Positions 27,505 to 36,833 are shown, counted from the stretch's first letter. The stretch: 64,000 bases of DNA from Bin87 sp965222895 (GCA_965222895.1 CBDCVB010000001.1:558001-622000), one strand, 5' to 3'. Notes: a model not told the origin generated them from the letters alone. A program made the numbers and translations.

Positions 27505-28596
27505 ATGAAATTCGGATTGTTTATGATGCCGTCCCACCCGCCGGAACGGAACATTTTCGACTCCCACCAGTGGGACCTGCAGTATCTGACCTTGTGCGAC
27601 GAACTGGGGTTTGAAGAGGCCTGGATTGGCGAGCACTTCACCTCCCCCTGGGAGCCAATACCAGCGCCGGATTTACTCATCGCCCAGGCATTGATGCAGA
27701 CCAAACGCATCAAGCTGGGTTCTGGGGCGCACCTGCTGCCGTTCCATCATCCGGCGGAACTGGCGCACCGGGTTGCCTACCTGGATCACCTGTCGCAGGG
27801 CCGGTTCCTGTTCGGCGTGGGAGCCAGCGGCCTGCCCAGCGACTGGGAGCTGTTCGATGTGGACGGCGCCAACGGCGTGCATCGCGATATGACTCGCGAA
27901 TCTTTGGACATCATCCTGAAAATTTGGGAGAGCGATGGGCCATTTGAGTACAAGGGCAAATACTGGAACGTCAACCTGCCCGGGCCCATGCTGGGATCGT
28001 TGGAATACTTCCTGCGCCCGTACCAGAAGCCGCACCCTCCCATCGGGGTTGCTTCCGTCAGCTACAAGTCCCCCACGCTGATGATTGCCGGCGAGCGCGG
28101 GTTCATTCCGATGAGCCTGGCCCTGAATGCCGATTACTGTCGCAGCCATTGGGAAGCCATTGAGGAGGGAGCGCAGCGTTCCAACCGGACCCCCTCGCGC
28201 GCTGACTGGCGGCTGGTCCGCGACGTGTACGTTGCTGATACCGACGAAGAGGCTCGCGACAAGGCCCTCAACGGGATGCTGGGGCGCGTGTGGAACGACT
28301 ACCTGCTGCCGCTGTTCCGGGAGTTCGACCTGATGACCGTGTTCAAGCACGACCCGGAAGTGCCGGACGACGCGGTGAACATTGAGTACATGGCCGACCA
28401 CCTCTGGCTGATTGGTTCTCCGGAAACGGTGGCGGCGAAGCTGCGCCGGCTATACGGTGACGTGGGCGGATTCGGCGCGCTGCTGATGCTGGTGTACGAC
28501 CACTGGCAGGATCAGGAAGGCTGGGACAAATCGACGCATCTGCTGGCGGAAAAGGTGATGCCCATGGTGGCAGACCTGACGGGCGCGGCTGCCTAA
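27505..28596 (+). CDS. LLM-class flavin-dependent oxidoreductase (bacterial luciferase-like)
   Basis: A 363-residue TIM-barrel monooxygenase. The start MKFGLFMMPSHPPER, FEEAWIGEHF, the KRIKLGSGAHLLPFHHP strand and the LAHRVAYLDHLSQGRFLFGVG segment are diagnostic of the family, which uses reduced FMN (or F420) and oxygen. SPETVAAKLRRLYGDVGGFG near the end is the flavin-phosphate region. Such genes are greatly expanded in SAR202 genomes, where they are thought to attack recalcitrant organic matter. An AGGAGG box stands 7 bases before the ATG. A strong hairpin follows the gene at 28699. Confidence 0.94.
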   Translation: MKFGLFMMPSHPPERNIFDSHQWDLQYLTLCDELGFEEAWIGEHFTSPWEPIPAPDLLIAQALMQTKRIKLGSGAHLLPFHHPAELAHRVAYLDHLSQGRFLFGVGASGLPSDWELFDVDGANGVHRDMTRESLDIILKIWESDGPFEYKGKYWNVNLPGPMLGSLEYFLRPYQKPHPPIGVASVSYKSPTLMIAGERGFIPMSLALNADYCRSHWEAIEEGAQRSNRTPSRADWRLVRDVYVADTDEEARDKALNGMLGRVWNDYLLPLFREFDLMTVFKHDPEVPDDAVNIEYMADHLWLIGSPETVAAKLRRLYGDVGGFGALLMLVYDHWQDQEGWDKSTHLLAEKVMPMVADLTGAAA

Positions 28597-28698
28597 CGAC
28601 CTGCGGGCAGAACGCAGTCGGTCGAATTAAAAGGATGACGAATCGACCTGTCATTGCTCTCGATTCCGGGTAATTTCCAAAATATAACCCAGCAGAAT

Positions 28699-28742
28699 GC
28701 GATCCGGGTGGCGTTTGGTAATCGGTCGCCACCCGGTATCGC
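28699..28742 (+). terminator. Strong hairpin downstream of the LLM oxidoreductase gene
   Basis: GCGATCCGGGTGGCG pairs with CGCCACCCGGTATCGC around a 13-base loop, with one mismatch or bulge. GCAAAAT follows instead of a T-tract, so it may be an imperfect terminator or an mRNA-stabilising hairpin. The rest of the 276-bp gap 28597-28872 holds no gene. Confidence 0.45.
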
Positions 28743-28872
28743 AAAATACTCACAGGTCGCACACACAATGCGATGCGGGCGCCGAAGGTGGTGGTGTAAC
28801 ATAGGCTCGTCAGGTTTTCTCAGCGGGATTTTGCGCCGCTACCGATTTGCAATTGACGGGAAGATAAAACGT

Positions 28873-29109
28873 ATGGCGACACCGCGAATAAAAAAGACCA
28901 AGCTGATGCGTAGTGTTGAGGAAAAGCAGGGCCGGCCCTTGGAAAACCTCGTGCCCGACTTGGTAAATCAGTTGGGGATGAGTCGAGCGGCCACCCAGCT
29001 CGGGGTCAGCCCGGCAACCCTCGGATACTGGATGCTCAAAATGGGCATACAGTACCGGCGTGTCGCGTTGGCCGACGGCGAGACGATCGAAGTCCGACGA
29101 CAGGGGTAA
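28873..29109 (+). CDS. Small helix-turn-helix protein
   Basis: 78 residues from ATG 28873 with a basic start (TPRIKKTKLMRS) and a helix-turn-helix at about residues 33-60: LVNQLGMSRAATQLGVSPATLGYWML. The pattern resembles the recognition helices of transposase-like or phage-type regulators. No effector domain is present. It is not obviously linked to a neighbour; the cupin gene converges on it. Confidence 0.6.
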   Translation: MATPRIKKTKLMRSVEEKQGRPLENLVPDLVNQLGMSRAATQLGVSPATLGYWMLKMGIQYRRVALADGETIEVRRQG

Positions 29110-29164
29110 AGTCAGCGGCGGCAGTGCCCCAGCATCGGCAGTGACCGCGCAGCCGGATCAGCCG

Positions 29165-29599
29165 TCACGAAGGCGACAAGGTGGGTTCACCGAGCCCACC
29201 TTCATCAACGCGTTCCGCTTCGTCCATGCCGGGCCACGGTGGCATGGTAACGCACAGGAACCGCAATGGCCCACCAGGGTAGGCCCGAAACTGAAACGCC
29301 CACCCGACTGGAATCACCAGGGCGTCGCCGGGGGTAACCGATACCGGGGGAATATCGGCGGGGAGTGCGTCCGGCGGACAACGCCAAACCTCCCCAGCGC
29401 CGGAAACCACGTACCACGCCTCTTCCACGGTGCGGTGTCGCACGGGCCGGCTCACCCCGCCGGGCGGAATACTGACCTCTACCATGCTGCAAGCCGTGGC
29501 GCCGTGCCGGACATCAAGCAGGAGCCGGACGGTTGAACCATCCGGAGCCAGCAGCGAGTCTTCGGTCAGGTACCCGATGGGCGGGACGGGGGTTGGCAT
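29165..29599 (-). CDS. Cupin-domain protein
   Basis: A 144-residue single cupin. The first motif is recognisable as RPVRHRTVEEAWYVVSG-GEV and the second as DALVIPVGWAFQFRA, with metal ligands H, E and a replaced second His. PPG and PGD turns are typical of the barrel. The function cannot be assigned; it could be a small sugar or metabolite-binding enzyme. It starts 11 bp after the stop of the protease gene and is likely the last gene of a four-gene run. Confidence 0.8.
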   Translation of the reverse strand: MPTPVPPIGYLTEDSLLAPDGSTVRLLLDVRHGATACSMVEVSIPPGGVSRPVRHRTVEEAWYVVSGAGEVWRCPPDALPADIPPVSVTPGDALVIPVGWAFQFRAYPGGPLRFLCVTMPPWPGMDEAERVDEGGLGEPTLSPS

Positions 29600-29610
29600 A
29601 AATCAGCGTC

Positions 29611-30849
29611 TTAATACGGGCGATTTTCTAGCTCAACCCAATAGGCCTCTAGCCATTGGTTTTGATACCAAACATACACCGCACCATTCTGTTGTTGGCC
29701 GGAGTAACCGCACTCGGAGTACCACTCATACCGCTCAGACGATATCTGCTTTACCCAATCAACGCAGATATACCCGTCCGCGGTAAGGTTGTACCGACCG
29801 TTATCCCAAGTGAGAGCGGCTAGGAATGACCCATCCGTGAAATTAGCTTTTGGGATAGGCGTGGGCGCAGGTGTCGGGGTGGGTGCTATCCTGCTTTGCC
29901 CATTCTTCAAAGCACTGAAACGGCTCAAAATCTCCTGCATAGGCAGCGCATACCCAACATTTTCTAAATCCGTCCGACCCCAGGTGTTCATTCCAATAAT
30001 TTCGCCGGTGCGTGTTATCAGCGGGCCGCCGCTGTTGCCCGGATTAATCGCAGTATCGGTTTTGATAAAACCGACTCCTTCCCGGTACGTTTGATCGTAC
30101 ACGTTTTCCGACGAAACTATCCCTCTCGTTGTGGTGCGACCACCACCGCCATCGGGGAACCCCATAGCCAGAACTTCTGCTCCTTGCCGGATATTTGTGG
30201 ACACCGTTATCCCCTCGCCCCGATGATTCAGGTATTCAAGGCCGCTGTCCCAATATATCCCACTCAAGTCAAAATCGTTGGGGCCTACGTCCAGCAATGC
30301 AACGTCGGCAAACTCATCAACACCCAATACCCGAACGCTTGATAGGTTCGGTATCCCTCTATAAGACCAGTTCACTGTAACAAATCGGTTGGCATCAACA
30401 ACGTGAGCGTTGGTTACTACGTACCAATCCGACCTCCGTGACGGATCCTGAACGAAGAAACCCGTACCAGACCCGTCGGAGGTTGATATAAAGACTACCC
30501 ATGGTTCCAAACGTTCACTCAATTCCGCGATGGACGGGGTAGCGGTCGGCCTTGGCGTCGGGCGTCGCGTCGCAGTAGGCCACGGTGTGTGCGTAGGCGT
30601 TGGCTGTGGCGTCGCCGTAGGGAACGGTGTAGCGGTCGGCACCGGCGTTGGGGTAGGAAATGGTGTTGCAGTTGGAATCGGGGTGGCCGTAGGAACTGAC
30701 GCCATTACTGTGCGTACTTCTTCCTGGACGCGAACTGCCAAGGTTGCGTCTATGTTTGGGGTTGGTGTCGGATTCGGAGCAACGCACCCTATCGCGAACA
30801 ACAACAGGATACCGATTGATCTAGCTACTTTGTGCAAGGGAGAACGCAA
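29611..30849 (-). CDS. Trypsin-like (S1C/HtrA-type) serine protease lipoprotein with Thr-Pro linker
   Basis: 412 residues. The N-terminus has a lipoprotein signal with lipobox FAIGC, followed by an about 70-residue linker of TATP/TPTP repeats, then the protease: VVTNAHVVD holds the His, FADVALLDV the Asp, and INPGNSGGPLI the Ser with its oxyanion hole. The catalytic triad is complete. After IIGMNTWGRTD there is no PDZ domain; instead a second Thr-Pro stretch and a small C-terminal domain (GYICVDWVKQISSERYEWY) follow. It would sit outside the membrane. The only possible start is TTG, adjacent to the TAA of the PaREP1 gene, so translation is probably coupled. Confidence 0.88.
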   Translation of the reverse strand: MRSPLHKVARSIGILLLFAIGCVAPNPTPTPNIDATLAVRVQEEVRTVMASVPTATPIPTATPFPTPTPVPTATPFPTATPQPTPTHTPWPTATRRPTPRPTATPSIAELSERLEPWVVFISTSDGSGTGFFVQDPSRRSDWYVVTNAHVVDANRFVTVNWSYRGIPNLSSVRVLGVDEFADVALLDVGPNDFDLSGIYWDSGLEYLNHRGEGITVSTNIRQGAEVLAMGFPDGGGGRTTTRGIVSSENVYDQTYREGVGFIKTDTAINPGNSGGPLITRTGEIIGMNTWGRTDLENVGYALPMQEILSRFSALKNGQSRIAPTPTPAPTPIPKANFTDGSFLAALTWDNGRYNLTADGYICVDWVKQISSERYEWYSECGYSGQQQNGAVYVWYQNQWLEAYWVELENRPY

Positions 30850-31209
30850 TTACTCCAATGGTTCCAGCTTGTCCAGCATACGCCGGACATCGTCCAGTCC
30901 ACCCCGAACGCTGCCGGCCGGTTCCCAGTTCTCGTAGAAATTGATGTGCAGGCTGTTGGCAACCTGGAACAGCCGACGAATGTCGTCGTCGCCGGTCTCG
31001 TCTGTCAGCCTGCGGATAACGATGTGCAGGTCGGCGTGGCTTTTATGTTGCCAGCCTCGCCTCTCAGCAATGCCCTTCACCATCTGAGCAGCGGCGCCCC
31101 AGCCTTTTTCGGAAGCCTGGCGTGTATCGCCCTGCTCCAACTCGCTCAGTCCCTGGGCCAAGAGCTGCCGGCTGGCCTGTTGGCAGGTTTGTGAGGTCAT
31201 ATCGCTCAC
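30850..31209 (-). CDS. PaREP1-family (HEPN-like) protein, paralogue 1
   Basis: 119 residues, all-helical. The motif series ELEQGDTRQASEKGWGAAAQMVK, SHADLHIVIRRL, ETGDDDIRRLF and ANSLHINFYENW is that of the PaREP1 family, first described in archaea and related in fold to HEPN four-helix bundles. HEPN proteins are often toxins or nucleotide-modified RNases, but the R-x4-6-H catalytic motif cannot be confirmed here. The stop codon abuts the protease start. A second copy lies about 100 bp upstream and a third at 57873. Confidence 0.82.
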   Translation of the reverse strand: MSDMTSQTCQQASRQLLAQGLSELEQGDTRQASEKGWGAAAQMVKGIAERRGWQHKSHADLHIVIRRLTDETGDDDIRRLFQVANSLHINFYENWEPAGSVRGGLDDVRRMLDKLEPLE

Positions 31210-31307
31210 ATCGTCGTGGGGCTGTTCCCGGTTGTGCGGCTAGCCCGCCCGCGGCTTGCGCAGCATGGCTGCAACGTAGCTTGCCGTATTCAGTGGCAGT
31301 AATCGAA

Positions 31308-31658
31308 TCACGCCAGCGGCTCCATCTTGTCAAGAAATCGCTGGATGTCCTCTAGCCCTACTCGAATGTCTTCGACGGTACTCCAATTTTCGTAAAAATT
31401 GATGTGCAAACTGTTTGCTACGTGAAACAGCCGTCGGAGATCATTGTCGCCGGTTTCGTCGGCCAGCCGGCTAACGATGTTATGCAACGCGGCGTGGCTT
31501 TTGTGTTCCCAGTTACGCCCCTCTGCGACGGCTTTGACCATTTGGGCAGCAGCGCCCCAGCCCTTTTCCGACGCTTGGCGAGAGTCGCCCTGTACCAGTT
31601 CAGCCAGACCTTGAGCCAGTAATTCCTGGCACGCTTGGCGATAGATTTGAGTCGTCAT
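31308..31658 (-). CDS. PaREP1-family (HEPN-like) protein, paralogue 2
   Basis: 116 residues and roughly two-thirds identical to paralogue 1 over its length (LAQGLAELVQGDSRQASEKG, WEHKSHAALHNIVSRLADETG, FHVANSLHINFYENW). Tandem duplication is likely. The gene opens the minus-strand run PaREP1-PaREP1-protease-cupin. No nucleotidyltransferase partner, the usual mate of HEPN toxins, is adjacent. Confidence 0.82.
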   Translation of the reverse strand: MTTQIYRQACQELLAQGLAELVQGDSRQASEKGWGAAAQMVKAVAEGRNWEHKSHAALHNIVSRLADETGDNDLRRLFHVANSLHINFYENWSTVEDIRVGLEDIQRFLDKMEPLA

Positions 31659-31697
31659 GGTGATCCTTGGTTATGCGTCTGTATTGTGTATGACCGA

Positions 31698-32513
31698 TTA
31701 GCCCGCCCGGGGTTTGCGGCCTTTGCGGTCCAGGAAGTCGGCGAAGCCCTCTTCCACCGACAGGCCCTTGAACCTGCCGGTGCGGCCCATGATTTCGTTC
31801 TGGTACTGCTCTTCAATGGGCAGGCCGGAGTGCTCCAGCAGCAGCTGCTTGATGTTGGCCAAACCTTCCACACGGTTGCGGGCGATGCCGGCGGCGATGT
31901 CCAGGGTGCGGTCCATCAACTCCTCGGCTGGCATCAGGTGGTTGATGAGACCGATGTGGTAGGCCTCGTCGGCGAACACTTCGCGTCCGCTCAGCAGCAG
32001 CTCTTTGGCCCGGTTGATGCCGACCAGCTGGGGAAGGCTCCAGGTGGCGTTCATTTGCCCGTAGTTCACGGCCAGGAACCGGAAGCTCGTTTTTTCGCAG
32101 CCCACCAGAAAGTCCAGCGTGGTGGCCAGCACGGTGCCGCCGCCGTAGCAAAGGCCATTGACGGCGCCGATAACCGGCTTGGAGCAGGTGAACATGTGCC
32201 AGGTGTACTGGGCCCGTTCCGCCTGCATGGCCTCCCGCTCTTCCGGTCCGAGTTCGCGGTTTTCGTGGATGTCAGCGCCGGCGGAAAAGGCCCGTTCGCC
32301 AGCTCCGGTAATGATGATGGCGCCCACGCTGTCGTCTGCTTCATAGGCGGTGACCGCCTCGTCCATTTCACGTACTAGCTGAAGGTTCAGCGCGTTGAGC
32401 ACTTCCGGCCGGCTCATGGTGATGACGCCGATGTGGGTTTCAACCTCGCTGCGGCCCATCTGCGTGGCACGGGTCACGGTTTCGGTGTTGATGCACGAGT
32501 AGGTGGTAACCAT
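31698..32513 (-). CDS. Enoyl-CoA hydratase/isomerase family protein
   Basis: 271 residues of crotonase fold. Visible: VITMSRPEVLNALN near the start, ERAFSAGADIHE forming the first half of the oxyanion hole (normally F-S-A-G-x-D), and KPVIGAVNGLCYGGGTVLATTLD the second. The glutamate positions that hydrate enoyl-CoA are not clear, so hydratase, isomerase or another acyl-CoA chemistry are all open. ATG at 32513 gives an extra 18-residue head compared with an internal ATG (MGRSEVE), which may be the true start. Confidence 0.9.
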   Translation of the reverse strand: MVTTYSCINTETVTRATQMGRSEVETHIGVITMSRPEVLNALNLQLVREMDEAVTAYEADDSVGAIIITGAGERAFSAGADIHENRELGPEEREAMQAERAQYTWHMFTCSKPVIGAVNGLCYGGGTVLATTLDFLVGCEKTSFRFLAVNYGQMNATWSLPQLVGINRAKELLLSGREVFADEAYHIGLINHLMPAEELMDRTLDIAAGIARNRVEGLANIKQLLLEHSGLPIEEQYQNEIMGRTGRFKGLSVEEGFADFLDRKGRKPRAG

Positions 32514-32818
32514 TGTCTTTTCCTTAATACGTCAGTGTCGGAATACGTTGGGGTTAGACTACGCGGGTGGTCTGACGCCGTTGAATCTTGGAAGGTTTGC
32601 CCGGTCATTATAGCGACGTTGAACTGGGCCGGGTAGGGTGTCCGCCGGTGTCGTCTCTCCCAGTGGGAGAGAGGAGGAGCGCGCGAGACGGGTTTTTACA
32701 TGGATGGACAGGATATACAGGATTATTTTGTTGGGGCCGGGAGTTTACTCTTTTGCTGGCCCGCTCCCATGGTGCGGGCGCTTTTGATTTGAGGGGTAAT
32801 TCGAGGGGTAAAGGGTTG

Positions 32819-34237
32819 TCAACTTACTGGCGGGCGGTGGTGGGCCCAGGGTTGGGCTTCCTCGAAGGCGGCCATGGCCCGGAGGACGCGGGCTTCGGCT
32901 CCGGCGGCACCCACTATGTGCAGGCCAACCGGGAGACCGGCGGCGGAGAATCCGCAGGGGACGCTGGCAGCGGTCTGCCCGCTCATGTTGATGGGGAAGG
33001 TGAAGGGAAGATAGCCCCACCAGGGTTCCACGTCGCGGCCGGCGATGCTGGTTGGATGCTCTCCGATTGGGAAGGCAGTAACCGCCATTGCCGGGGTGAG
33101 CAACAGGTCATAGTCGTTGAAGAAATCGGCGAACCGCCGTTTGTGCCGGTCCACGTAGGCCAGGGCCTGCGACAGGTCGGCGGCTGACAATTTCGAGGCG
33201 GAGTCGAAGGTGTTGCGCACATATTGGGTAAGCTCATCCCGTCGCTCCGGATAGAGATTCCGGTAGGAGGTATAGGATGCGGTGCCGAAGACTGTGGAGA
33301 ATGCCGGGAAGGGGTCGCCTTCCATTTCCGGCGCTGCCTCTTCGACGTGGGCGCCGAGTTGTTGAAAAACCTGGGCGGCGGCCCGCGTGATGGCGGCGAC
33401 TTCCGGGTCAACCGCGGCGTAGCCGAGGTCGGCGCTCCAGGCGATACGCCAGCCGTTCACGCCACCTTCCAGCGCAGACAAATAGTCAGGCGGGGTGTCG
33501 GTCATGGTGTTCGGGTCGCGGGAGTCGGGGCCAGCCAGTACCTGGAGGAGCAGGGCGGTATCGCGGACGGTGCGGCTCAGGGGGCCGGACTGCGAGAAGT
33601 GATTGACCGACGGCACGCCGTACCCGCCGTAGCGGGGCACGCGCCCGTGGGAGGGTTTGATGCCGGTTACGCCGCTGAAACTGGACGGGATGCGAACGCT
33701 GCCACCGCCGTCGCTGCCGGTGGCCAGGGTGCAGAGGCCGGAAATCAGCGCCGCCGCCGCTCCGCCGCTGCTGCCGCCGGGGGTGTAGTCGGTGTTCCAG
33801 GGGTTGCGACACGGTTCGCTAACCAGATTCTCGGTGGTGCCAGACTGGCCGAACTCGGGCGTGTTGGTCTTGCCCAGGATGATGGCGCCGGCGGCTTTGA
33901 CCCGCTCCACGACGATGGAATCGATTTCAGGCACCCGGTCGCGAAAGATGGCAGAGCCGAGCGTGGTGGTAATGCCTTTGGTCATTTCCAGGTCTTTGAT
34001 GGAGATGGGGATGCCGTGCAGCGGCCCCAGCGTGTCGCCGTTGCGGACGGCGGCGTCGGCGGCTAGCGCATCGGCCAGCGCCTGGTCGGGGCACAGGGCA
34101 AGGTAGGCGCTGAGCCTGGGGTTGAGTTCATCAATGCGCCGGTAGAAAAACTCGGTGAGCTCTACGGCGGAAATTTCCCGGTCCGCTATCATCTGCCGGA
34201 TGTCGACAGCCGGTGCGAAAGCCAGTTCGGAATCCAT
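32819..34237 (-). CDS. Amidase (amidase signature family)
   Basis: 472 residues. The Ser-cisSer-Lys triad can be placed: PISIKDL (Lys), TPGGSSGGAAAALISG (cis-Ser in the glycine-rich loop) and GSDGGGSVRIPSSFSG (nucleophile). The C-terminal part carries LLTPAMAVTAFPIGE and ASVPCGFSAAGLPVGLHIVG, usual for GatA-like hydrolases. Without GatB/GatC next to it, an amide or carbamate hydrolase is more likely than tRNA amidation. ATG at 34237 (MDSELAFAP) is preferred; an upstream extension to 34384 has no homology. Confidence 0.93.
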   Translation of the reverse strand: MDSELAFAPAVDIRQMIADREISAVELTEFFYRRIDELNPRLSAYLALCPDQALADALAADAAVRNGDTLGPLHGIPISIKDLEMTKGITTTLGSAIFRDRVPEIDSIVVERVKAAGAIILGKTNTPEFGQSGTTENLVSEPCRNPWNTDYTPGGSSGGAAAALISGLCTLATGSDGGGSVRIPSSFSGVTGIKPSHGRVPRYGGYGVPSVNHFSQSGPLSRTVRDTALLLQVLAGPDSRDPNTMTDTPPDYLSALEGGVNGWRIAWSADLGYAAVDPEVAAITRAAAQVFQQLGAHVEEAAPEMEGDPFPAFSTVFGTASYTSYRNLYPERRDELTQYVRNTFDSASKLSAADLSQALAYVDRHKRRFADFFNDYDLLLTPAMAVTAFPIGEHPTSIAGRDVEPWWGYLPFTFPINMSGQTAASVPCGFSAAGLPVGLHIVGAAGAEARVLRAMAAFEEAQPWAHHRPPVS

Positions 34238-34437
34238 GATTGGCGTTGCTCCTGTGGGTGGGCGTAAGGGCGAGGGCAATGTCGGTTCGGGGCAGATGAC
34301 GTGTCGGGGCAGATGATGTGATGGTGTATAGTGGGCGACCGATGTGGCGTTTATTCTAACGGCGCGCATTCTACCGACGTTCAACCTAGCGCGGCGTTCA
34401 TTCTAGCATTGTCGGCGAAGGGTAAGGCGTTTCGTAC

Positions 34438-35448
34438 ATGGGAACCGTGGGAATTATTGCCAATCCCGCCGCGAGCAAAGACATTCGACGGCTGGTTGCG
34501 CAGGGCCGGGTTGTGCCCGATTGGGAAAAGGTGAATACGATTCGCCGGGCGCTGGTCGGTCTGCAGTCTACCGGCATTGACCGGGTGGTGGCGATGCCCG
34601 ACAGCGGCCACCTGTGCCGGCGGGCCGCCGACGATCCCAGCGTCAACATTGTCCCTGAAATGCTGCCGATGCACGCGCTGTATACCGAGGGGGATACCAC
34701 GCGGGCTGCCGCCATGATGGCCGAACTGGGCGTGGATTGCCTGATTACGCTGGGCGGCGACGGAACCAATCGCGCCGTGGCGGTGGGCACCAACCGGCTG
34801 CCCATCGTGGCGATTTCCACCGGCACCAACAACATCTTTCCGGTGATGGTCGAAGGGACGCTGGCCGGAATTGCCGCCGGGCTGGTGGCGTCGGGCCGGA
34901 TGAGTCTGTCCGATACATCGGTGGTGAGCAAGACGCTGCAAATCTGGAACAATGGTGAGTATCTGGACATGGCGCTGGTGGACGTTGCAATCTCCCGGGA
35001 GCGGTTCGTGGCGACGCGGGCCATCTGGAATCTTGACACGGTTCACGAGGTGTTCCTGACTCGAGCCGAGCCGGCCGGGATTGGGTTGTCGTCCATCGGC
35101 GGGCGCTTGTATCCCATATCAATGAGAGACGTTGGCGGGTTGCGCTACCGGCCGGGTCCCCCCGATGCCGCTGGAAAGATACCGAGGAGGGCGACCACTG
35201 TGATTGCGCCGGTGGCGCCGGGCCTGGTGGAGTCGGTGGGGATTGCCGACTGGAGTATGTTGCAGGAAGGCGTGCCGGTTGACCTTGAACCGAGGAATTG
35301 CACGGTGGCGCTGGACGGCGAGCGTTCTCTAACTCTCTCACCGGATGACCACGCCCACATTTTGCTGGCTCGCAACGGGCCGCCGGTGGTGCAGGTGCAA
35401 CGCACCCTGCGTCGGGCCGCCGAGATGGGTTTTTTCAACACGCTCTAG
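34438..35448 (+). CDS. ATP-NAD kinase-like (AcoX-type) protein
   Basis: 336 residues. The N-terminus GIIANPAASKDIRRLVAQG and the nucleotide-binding LITLGGDGTNRAVAVG (GGDGT motif shared by NAD and diacylglycerol kinases) followed by PIVAISTGTNNIFP place it in the NAD-kinase superfamily, close to AcoX proteins of acetoin-type clusters. The substrate is not established, and no acetoin dehydrogenase genes are seen here. It is divergent from the amidase and 26 bp upstream of a TauE/SafE permease, with which it probably forms an operon. Confidence 0.88.
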   Translation: MGTVGIIANPAASKDIRRLVAQGRVVPDWEKVNTIRRALVGLQSTGIDRVVAMPDSGHLCRRAADDPSVNIVPEMLPMHALYTEGDTTRAAAMMAELGVDCLITLGGDGTNRAVAVGTNRLPIVAISTGTNNIFPVMVEGTLAGIAAGLVASGRMSLSDTSVVSKTLQIWNNGEYLDMALVDVAISRERFVATRAIWNLDTVHEVFLTRAEPAGIGLSSIGGRLYPISMRDVGGLRYRPGPPDAAGKIPRRATTVIAPVAPGLVESVGIADWSMLQEGVPVDLEPRNCTVALDGERSLTLSPDDHAHILLARNGPPVVQVQRTLRRAAEMGFFNTL

Positions 35449-35474
35449 CCGGGTTCCCGGTTGGACGCTGCCCT

Positions 35475-36218
35475 ATGCTGGCTGGCTGGGAACTGGTTAT
35501 TGGCCTCGGGATAATTTTCCTGGGTTCCATCGTGTTGGGCACCATCAGCTTCGGTGTCGGCATGGTGGCCATGCCGGTGTTGCTGCTGTTCCTGGCCCCC
35601 CAGGATGCAGTGGTAATCATCAACGCCATGATTGTTCTGACGACGGGTCTGACGGTTATACAAACCTGGCGACACGTTCGACTGAAAGATAGCTGGCTTT
35701 TCGTGGTGGCTGGCTTGCCTCCGGTGCCCATCGCCGTGGCGTTGCTGAATGCCGCCAACCCGGTCATTCTGCGGCTGACGATTGTGGGGTTGATCCTGGT
35801 GTTGGGTGTGATGAGCCTGTTTCAGATTAGCCTGCCGGGGGCGAGGCAACGTTGGGCGGCTCCGGTTTGCGGGTTCACCACCGCCCTGATGGTAACCACG
35901 CTGGGCGTTGGTGGGCCGCTGGGCGGACTCTATACCATTGAGCAGGATTGGTCGCGGGACACGATGCGCGGGACTTTGGCGCTGTATTTTTTCCTGGCGT
36001 CCGGGCTGGCCATGGTGATGTTCGTGGCCATCGGGCTGGTTTCTACTGACACGGCGCAGAACATCGGGGTGTTGGCAATCGCGGTTATGCTGGGTTCGGG
36101 CGTAGCCGCAGTGGTAGCGCGGCGCATGAGCTTGGGGTTGTTCCGATACGCGGTGCTGGCGGTAACCATCGGGGGGAGCGCATTGCTGCTTGCCCGGGAA
36201 TTAGCGCGGCTGCTGTAA
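35475..36218 (+). CDS. Sulfite exporter TauE/SafE family permease
   Basis: 247 residues with about eight helices in two halves. The first half shows GIIFLGSIVLGTISFGVGMVAMPVLLL, the typical family glycine-rich motif, and the second ALMVTTLGVGGPLGGLY. Members move sulfite, sulfoacetate or related organic anions; the substrate here is unknown. ATG 35475 follows the upstream gene closely. Confidence 0.9.
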   Translation: MLAGWELVIGLGIIFLGSIVLGTISFGVGMVAMPVLLLFLAPQDAVVIINAMIVLTTGLTVIQTWRHVRLKDSWLFVVAGLPPVPIAVALLNAANPVILRLTIVGLILVLGVMSLFQISLPGARQRWAAPVCGFTTALMVTTLGVGGPLGGLYTIEQDWSRDTMRGTLALYFFLASGLAMVMFVAIGLVSTDTAQNIGVLAIAVMLGSGVAAVVARRMSLGLFRYAVLAVTIGGSALLLARELARLL

Positions 36219-36251
36219 TTGCTTAAGTTGAACCGGAAACCCGATTGCGGT

Positions 36252-36833
36252 TCAGCCCTGCATAATTGGCTCGATGTCTATGGCAATGTCGGGGAAGGCC
36301 TGCGGGGAGATGCTTTCACCGATGCCAAAGTAGCGCACCGTACCATATTGCCCATTCTCCGGTTCCGTATATGACTCTATGCGGTGGCCCGGTATATTGA
36401 CGACCCACGTTTCCGGTATGCCGGCCGCTGCGTATAGCGCAAGTTTCTCCGTCCGGCCAAAGGCGACCGTAGTATCCGATACTTCGATAAGCAGCAGCAC
36501 ATCGCCGGGTGAAGGATGTCGGTGCCGGTAGAAGTCATCCCGACGCTCAAGCAGCATCAAGTCGGGTTGCGGCATACTCCTGTCGTTGAGAAGCAGCGGA
36601 TTTTGGATCCGCACAATCGCACGTTGTCCTAAAGAGAGGAATAGCTGTTCCGTGATCCAATCCACGGAAAACGCGTGGGGTTCTCCGATGGGGGCCATCT
36701 CGATTACTTCTCCGTTTAGCAACTCAACGCGCTCCTGCGGAGCCAGAATGCCGGCCGCGGCCATAGCATAGTAATCGGCAACGCTGAACTTGCGCCGGCT
36801 TCTGCTGACGGTGGGAAGGCTTGTAGTCGTCAT
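36252..36833 (-). CDS. Uma2 family endonuclease-like protein
   Basis: 193 residues from ATG 36833. The PD-(D/E)xK fold is visible through RVELLNGEVIEMAPIGEPHA (first Glu), QPDLMLLERRDD with its Asp, and DVLLLIEVSDTTVAFGRTEKLALYAAAGIPETWVV (ExS/E-x-K region). The family (DUF820) is common in cyanobacteria and Chloroflexota, often in many copies; cellular role unknown. A GTG at 36848 is an alternative start, but GAGG lies at a suitable distance before the ATG. It starts 19 bp from the trxB stop and could be cotranscribed in the minus direction. Confidence 0.9.
   Translation of the reverse strand: MTTTSLPTVSRSRRKFSVADYYAMAAAGILAPQERVELLNGEVIEMAPIGEPHAFSVDWITEQLFLSLGQRAIVRIQNPLLLNDRSMPQPDLMLLERRDDFYRHRHPSPGDVLLLIEVSDTTVAFGRTEKLALYAAAGIPETWVVNIPGHRIESYTEPENGQYGTVRYFGIGESISPQAFPDIAIDIEPIMQG

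Noticed and set aside
30480..30720. Repeat array in 30.5-30.7 kb as a tandem DNA element
   Set aside because: It is the coding repeat for the Thr-Pro linker of the protease.
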